Of a stretch of DNA of 64,000 nucleotides, positions 59,701-64,000 are shown one piece after another. Within the stretch, counting starts at the first letter, position 1, and the number at the start of each line of letters is the position of its first letter. This stretch comes from Atriophallophorus winterbourni (lineage: Eukaryota; Platyhelminthes; Trematoda; Plagiorchiida; Microphallidae), in the NCBI GenBank assembly GCA_013407085.1, contig JACCGJ010001475.1:58743-122742 (forward strand), written 5' to 3'. Both the position numbers and the translations under genes were made by a program. A model generated the notes under the pieces. That model was not told the DNA's origin. It did not search any database and saw nothing but the letters and a program-made list of their open reading frames with translations.

Positions 59701-62700
59701 TCTGGCCTAGACAGGTATGACAAAAGAAATAGAAAGAAAATAGAAATGGTAGTGAGACTCCAGCGTGTTTCAGCATGCACTTGCCTAAAGTAAGATAATA
59801 ACCCGCTTAACTTAATGAATAGAACAAGGTTTGTTGTTTTGCGTCTCTCGTCGATGTCGATCATGCTCTACACCACAAGCGATTGATGCCCCGCGCTCCA
59901 AAACGTTTCACATGGCTAAACAGTCCGATTCGGTAGGAACAATAACTCTTACAGCGTTCACAACGTTAGCCAGTACTCGATCGAACAGTGGCATTTACAT
60001 ACTTTCTGCGTGGTCTACGTTTAGCGGCCGAAAGCACTATCTGCACTTTCCAAGCTTTACAACGTGACTCCAAAATAAGGGCTTCAACTTCTTAGCTACT
60101 CGTAGGGTCAATGTCAAGATGTTTCGTATCTCGTTCGTTAACGTCTTTGTAGCGCAAGTTGACTTCCTGAGTTCATCTCTCCATAGACCATTTGTGATTC
60201 TATCCACGTCACCCAGTCAGTTCAATTGACGCCAAATATCGTCCCCTAATCCAACATTTATTGGTATGGTATGCAAGCACAAGCCTGATCCAGGCAAAAT
60301 GCCGCAAGGTCAGTGACTGCGCGTTGGCTAAGATACTGTCAGGTTGCTGTCTGTACAGGTTTCAAAACACTCGATGCATCATTTCACTCGTGGCGTTTCA
60401 TTCCCGTTTGACCATTGTGTTCTGATTCACCCATGAGGCCAACCTTTTCAATGATGATCGTATCCACCCCCGGTATTTCACAGGAGAACGCTAATTGGTC
60501 AAACGCCTTTATTACGCATAAGCGGCCGTCAAACGCGGTTGACATTGTTCATCTCCTCATGTTTCCGTGAATGCTGCCGCTCGATCAGTTGTCATGTAAC
60601 CCTTCCGAAACCCGAATGATTACGCGTTCACGATTGTTTTCGTCGTCGGTCGTTGTGGCGCTTTCTGCTCTCATGTTGTGCCGGGGATAGTGTGCTGCAC
60701 ATCACGCGAAAGCTCGTGATTAGCATTCATCGGTAATACACTTCACACGTACACAGTGGCTGTATATATAAAGTTGTGCAGATTGTCGTCGCGCTTGAAT
60801 TGATCAGCTTGTCAGACTTTCATGCTATCAATGATTTGTATAGTAAGATATGGGAACTAGAGGAGCTTCTAAGCGACTGGGGCACTTCACTCTTGATCCT
60901 CATCTTGAAGGAAGGTAATGCCTCATTGTGTGACAACTACCGTGGCATCAGTCTTATCGACATCGCCGCGAAGGTTTTTGCAGTGATTCTCTTATGCCGC
61001 TTTACGGAGGAGAGGGATATACGTACACGAGTCAACCAAGGCGGTTTTCGTCGAGGTCGGGGCTGCGTCGACCAGCTGTTCACATTGCGTCGGATTCTGG
61101 AACATCGTTACCGCTATCAGCAGGCAACAACCGCTTGTTTCATCGACTTCGAAGCCGCCTTCGACTCCGTCGACCGAGATTCGCTGTGGAGTGTGATGCT
61201 GGCGGATGGTATGCCGGAGAAACTTGTGCGCATGATTGCAAGCGTACTATTCATTCACGCAGAGCCGCGTACGCGCATATGGAATGGTGTCCTCGACGTT
61301 CCCCATTAGGACTGGTGTCCGGCAAGGGTGTCCTTTGTCCCCTGTGCTATTCAACTTCGCGATCGATTGGACAATGAAGCAGGCGCTTTCAGATTACGCC
61401 GGTGTGATACTGAGTCCGAGCGTTTCGATTGCCGATTTGGAGTATGCCGACGACATCGTAATCTTGGGGGATGATCCTGGAACGCTTCAGACGACCCTGG
61501 AACGCCTCAGCTCATTTGCTTCTATGCTGGGGCTACGAATCAACACGCGCAAAACTAAGATTGATGGCGAGAACTTGGAGATGGTGAACACTTTTCGTTA
61601 CCTTGGTTCGTGCGTGCTACCGTCAGGCCAAGCCAGGGATGAGATACCGACCCGTGTACAAGCTGCGCGCACGGCGTTTTCGCGACTACGTTGGGTTCTA
61701 TTTAGCCGTAGAGAAATCAGCCGACGTACAAAGCTGCGCGTTTACAGAGCGGCGATTCGCCCAGTTCTCACTTATGGATGCGAGACGTCTCGGGTGGAGG
61801 ATATGCGGAACCTAGAGGTTTTCGACCACTGGTGTCTCCGACGCATCCTCAATGTTCGATGGGATGAGCGGGTAACGAATGACGAGGTTCGCCACCGTTG
61901 TTTTGATATCCCTCGCCTGAGTTCGATATTGCGGGAACACCGACTGAGATGGTTTGGCCACATCCTGAGACGCTCGGACGCTGAACTAACCAGGATGACA
62001 CTATCGCCGACACCCTGCGCAGAATGGCGTTGTCGTCGCGGAGGACAAGTGAAAACTTGGCTTGCCACCGTGAGATCGGACGTGGAGCTGCTTGGTCTAC
62101 GATCGGTTTACGAATGGGGCACATGGGACCGGACCTGGCTTAGAATCTGCGCGGATCTCGCTTCTAACCGCCGAGCGTGGGTGGCTGCAATCCGTGATGT
62201 CAACGAAGCCGACTCATCCTACAGGAGGAGATAGTCGCACAAAAGTAAAAGTAAAGTATCAATGTTACGCCGTGCTGCATTGTAATGATTCACTATTCAT
62301 ATTCTAGTCAGCATGCAGCTCACTACCGGTGACAACTCAATTTAGCACGGTATTGCCTGCGCAGCACAGAAGTTTAGGCCTGGGCAACCTGACAGTATCT
62401 TAGCCTACGTGCAGTCTTTGACTGCGCGGCACCGGGCCTGAATCAGGCTTGTGATTTCATACATACTATTCATATCTCTACATTCTCTTTTCCATTATTG
62501 CATCAATCTTCTTTCATGACCCCATGCACATTATTCGTGTACTCATGCATCACTTGTAGTTTGTGTTGCTCCATCAGTTGAGTTTTTCACACACGAGTCC
62601 TTCAATTTCAGGCACGCTTGTGGTTTACTTATGGTTGCTGCTGTCTCCAAGCCAAAGAGTTTGTCAAGGCTGAAACAGCATTTCGACGTTGTGTTCAAAT

Positions 62701-63764
62701 AGAACCCGATGTAAGTATTTCAAGTTTACAAACTTTTTTAAATACACTTTTTCCTGACAAGTCAACGTTAAGGCTCATCGTGTGTTCTCCCATACGCGAT
62801 GGGCAACAATTTTTGCTACAATTTTCTTTTTCATAAGTTATGATAAACGATCTGATACAATTGTTCTCATGTTGAGATGGTATGACTGTTTTCCCGATTG
62901 GTTCAAATAACTCGTTTTGTCGTAATTAAAAATCGTATCGCTTGGCGATGACAAATTTGCCTACTAGTCAAAATCTGTTATCTTTTTCATGGTCGTTTTA
63001 TTTGCGAGTTAAGCAGCTGTTCTTTTCATCAGAGGTTATTATGACGCTATTTACTACGAGAGCAACTTCTTCCCATCTCACAAGACTAATGTCATATCTC
63101 TTTTGCATACGGCTTTTTATCACGAATTTGGTCCGTCCATAGGCCGACTTTTTGGTATCAACTCGCCATGGAGTAGATTTTTCGTAATACAACCTATTTC
63201 CCTTCTGTAAGCATGATCTAGTCAAAGTAGGTGACGTTGTTATAGTGGAGTGAACATGCTCTGCACAGCAGCGTTTGAGCATGCTTCTTACATTTGTTCC
63301 GTTCATCCACAATATGTTCAAACAGAGTTAAAATGGAAAGCTGTCAGCTTCCGCTCGTGTTTTACGTAGATGGTTTAGGTTTTATTGCCACCCTTACCAA
63401 CGTGCTGTATGCCTACACTTTGATGTTTACAGTCAGCTCGCAGTTGCCCAAATCACCGATGTTCAAGCGGGACAAGATGGCAGTCGCCCTGGCTATCTGC
63501 TCATCATTCTCGGTATCTAACGATACGTTATCCGCAATCTTCAAGCCAACTTGTACTAAGTGATGTTCTAGTTCAGGCTGACATTGCTTTAATTATAATT
63601 TTTTTAAATCAATTGAATCGCAAATCTATTCCCTTCTGAAAGCTGTTCGAACTATCAGTGAAATCTTTCTTCATTTGGAATAATAATTGCTGACCCCAAC
63701 TTTTCCTTCAGAATTTCGAAGCCTGGAACAATTGTGCCAGCGCAGCTGTCCTCAGGGGCAAAAA
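54801..63764 (+). CDS. TTC27: TTC27 homologue (TPR repeat protein 27), 3'-incomplete, 14 exons seen
   Basis: Spliced host gene. Exons read from splice signals and reading phase: 54801-54954 (left edge uncertain), 55082-55188, 55250-55438, 55469-55580, 55613-55774, 55807-55925, 55961-56073, 56113-56335, 56368-56517 (donor uncertain), 56598-56720, 59244-59420, 59500-59556, 62612-62710, 63712-63764. Phases agree at every junction, giving about 612 codons. Blocks matching animal TTC27 as I remember it include GALGKRTKYQ (exon 6), KKLGCHKSALDIF (exon 10), PELFCALGDV and AWEISEHKSARAMRSLG (exon 11), AIECFEKSLNIN (exon 12), AFRRCVQIEPD (exon 13) and NFEAWNN (exon 14). The TPR array starts around exon 10. 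TTC27/Emw1 is a cytosolic TPR protein reported to act with HSP90/R2TP in U5 snRNP assembly (family knowledge). The first coding exon and the C-terminal third lie outside what I can place. Homology is strong; the exact N-terminus is not. Confidence 0.9.
56816..57048. mobile_element. 233 bp palindromic MITE-like element with TA duplication
   Basis: Left arm from 56816 (ccgtatttttcggactctaa) and right arm ending at 57048 are near-perfect reverse complements through a centre at about 56925 (tgttcacagtgtgaaca). Only a ~12 nt asymmetric insertion near 56950 breaks the symmetry. TA flanks both ends (56814-56815, 57049-57050), fitting a TA target duplication. Lies in the first large TTC27 intron; no ORF. 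Confidence 0.8.
57090..57170 (-). repeat. Short SINE-like repeat (GCCTGGATCAGGC family), copy 1
   Basis: Antisense copy: cacaagcctgatccaggcaa then atgccgcc. Decayed downstream. Confidence 0.6.
57171..57834. other. TTC27 intron part, unrecognised moderately GC-rich segment
   Basis: Between the palindromic element and SINE-like copy 2. A 70-codon minus frame (57351-57563) includes SGRAIIPENRSY, not recognised; might be a transposon relic. Confidence 0.35.
57835..57945 (-). repeat. Short SINE-like repeat, copy 2
   Basis: Antisense: tgtatgaaagcacaagcctg, gatccaggcaaagtgccgca, cagtcag, gatactctcagg. The outer end is a tgtatgtatg run, the likely tail. Confidence 0.75.
57950..58150 (+). repeat. 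Short SINE-like repeat, copy 3
   Basis: Sense: gtgacagtaacttaaccc, gtggcagtttacctagatca, ggcttgtgctttcattcatc. Preceded by gcatgcagctgagtaccg, also seen before the 62.4 kb copy. Confidence 0.65.
58270..59180 (+). pseudogene. Zinc-finger-tailed LINE, RT thumb to C-terminus
   Basis: 5'-truncated sense insertion in the 2.5 kb TTC27 intron. One frame covers MGSCH-like FTCLGTAIADNLSLDTE, RLNSRVWGNRKLT and LLYGSETW (58340-58680). After a frameshift, another reads RLRWLGHVYRMENGRIPKDL, DVCKRVMKAL and SWEELALDHSRW. It ends with a C2H2 finger, CQRCGRDC...GLFSHSKSC, and a stop at 59109. The 3'UTR to ~59180 is the part found as antisense fragments elsewhere. The RT catalytic region is missing, so it cannot be active. 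Confidence 0.85.
59244..59556 (+). CDS. TTC27: TTC27 TPR exons 11 and 12
   Basis: Exon 59244-59420 (59 codons) follows acceptor ctcag and ends at AAG before gtacgt. Exon 59500-59556 (19 codons) ends at CAA before gtgagt. Together they encode an AEEVIRRQID helix, the LGDV motif, and a canonical TPR with AIECFEKSL. The 79 nt intron between them is ordinary. Confidence 0.9.
59610..59795 (-). repeat. Short SINE-like repeat, copy 4
   Basis: Antisense: tgcatgtatgaaagcacaag, atccaggcaaagtgccgcac, gagatactgtcaggttgctc. The best preserved long copy, extending to ctccagcgtgtttcagcatg. Confidence 0.75.
59825..60165 (-). mobile_element. Antisense 3' fragment of zinc-finger-tailed LINE in TTC27 intron
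   Basis: Carries gattcggtaggaacaataac, cagcgttcacaacgt, agggtcaatgtcaagatgtt and cgtctttgtagcgcaagtt, all in the antisense order of 58800-59170. Confidence 0.7.
60265..60362 (-). repeat. Short SINE-like repeat, copy 5
   Basis: Antisense: caagcacaagcctgatccag, gcaaaatgccgc, taagatactgtcaggttgct. Confidence 0.75.
60370..60660 (-). pseudogene. Possible antisense RT relic
   Basis: Minus strand pieces SGFRKGYMTTDRAAAFTE (60560-60625) and AFDQLAFSCEIPG (60465-60505) resemble the GFRKGR and KAFD motifs of RTs, in the right order, but with stops between. Weak. Confidence 0.3.
60776..62260 (+). mobile_element. RTE-like LINE RT, best preserved in the window
   Basis: Sense insertion in the 3.1 kb TTC27 intron, 5'-truncated. 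First frame 60776-61309: NYRGISLIDIAAKVFAVIL, FRRGRGCVDQLFTLRRILE, CFIDFEAAFDSVDRDSLW. A frameshift near 61250 leads into an unbroken 332-codon frame (61236-62234): RVRAYGMVSSTFPIRTGV, RQGCPLSPVLFNFAIDW, LEYADDIVILGDD with intact YADD, FRYLGSCVLPSG, thumb, and AIRDVNEADSS end. The tail is gcacaaaagtaaaagtaaag. Only one clear lesion besides the 5' truncation, so it is comparatively young. Confidence 0.88.
62300..62470 (+). repeat. Short SINE-like repeat, copy 6
   Basis: Sense: gcatgcagctcactaccggt, gcctgggcaacctgacagta, tcttagcctacgtgcagtc, gaatcaggcttgtgatttca, ending in catacat. Shows the fuller ~170 bp unit. Confidence 0.75.
62612..62710 (+). CDS. TTC27: TTC27 TPR exon 13
   Basis: A 33-codon exon between acceptor tttcag and donor gtaagt. 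It encodes a full TPR: LWFTYGCCCLQAKEF then AETAFRRCVQIEPD. It matches the GVWFSLGCAYL / AFQRCVTLEPD repeat of vertebrate TTC27. It is flanked by 3055 and 1001 nt introns. Confidence 0.93.
62985..63575 (-). pseudogene. Antisense zinc-finger-tailed LINE relic in TTC27 intron
   Basis: On the minus strand the right end reads LKIADNVSLDTEN and ATAILSRLN, matching the thumb of the 58 kb copy. Further on are degenerate YKxVCKRD and WEEVAL blocks (around 63010-63150). Stops and frameshifts throughout. Confidence 0.6.
63712..63764 (+). CDS. TTC27: TTC27 TPR exon 14, last exon in window
   Basis: After acceptor ccttcag, reads NFEAWNNCASAAV, equivalent to NAEAWNNLSTSYI of the next TPR. Ends phase 2 at a gtgagt donor. 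The gene continues past the right edge. Confidence 0.85.
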
Positions 63765-63965
63765 GTGAGTGACTTGTTTTAATCATTGTGTAACGTGGCT
63801 ATTTCAATCCCATCCACTGCTTATTCGCGTAATATTTTATCATTTTTCGACGACACATTTTCCTGCTCTCAACGCTGTTCCTGCTATGTTTGCGTACAAT
63901 TACTTTCTGTTCATGGTCGCGCTGTTGGAATTCTGTATCAAACGGAATTGGTGTCGCTTCTTCCT

Positions 63966-64000
63966 TTAATAAATGTATGTATGTATGTATGTATGCATGT
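63966..64000 (+). repeat. (ATGT)n microsatellite at window edge
   Basis: atgtatgtatgtatgtatgt with one C variant near the end. Lies in a TTC27 intron. Confidence 0.9.

Overview
This is nuclear DNA of an invertebrate animal, most likely a flatworm and probably a digenean fluke. It is AT-rich and has one recognisable host gene with several introns of only 30 to 40 nt. The rest is dominated by decayed non-LTR retrotransposons (LINEs) with CR1-like, RTE-like and zinc-finger-tailed reverse transcriptases. The phylum call is an inference from intron style and repeat content; I cannot name the species.

Region 1 (about 0-20 kb) has no host gene that I can support. It holds many copies of a ~232-242 bp interspersed repeat, singly, in tandem pairs and as inverted pairs. 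In the sense orientation each unit carries a complete or decayed hammerhead ribozyme (HHR): CUGAUGA core, GUGC/GCAC stem II with AAACA loop, GAAA core, a tiny ACC/GGU stem III and a CCCUAC/GUGGGG stem I. About 21 HHR-like copies lie in the window. One composite (10245-10985) looks like HHR unit, ~560 bp body, HHR unit start. Antisense 3'-end fragments of a zinc-finger-tailed LINE, a 316 bp terminal-inverted-repeat element and small LINE relics are scattered between them.

Region 2 (20.9-54.0 kb) is a retrotransposon graveyard, densest from 28.6 kb onward, on both strands. It includes a long CR1-like copy (20944-23560), a nearly complete element with 5'UTR, PHD-finger ORF1, endonuclease/RT ORF2 and (TGAAC)n tail (47600-52270), and a sibling with a large internal deletion (39577-41700). 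A further two-ORF element (42190-47600) is split by an antisense CR1 insertion. Head-to-head tRNA-derived SINEs sit near 26 kb. All long LINE copies carry stops or frameshifts.

Region 3 (54.8 kb to the right edge) is the host gene, a homologue of TTC27 (TPR repeat protein 27; yeast Emw1) on the plus strand. It has at least 14 exons in the window and runs off the right end. Its first introns are 30-127 nt. The last three large introns (2.5, 3.1 and 1.0 kb) have absorbed LINE fragments, a 233 bp palindromic MITE-like element and several copies of a short SINE-like repeat. The best preserved RT in the window (61236-62234) lies inside one of them.
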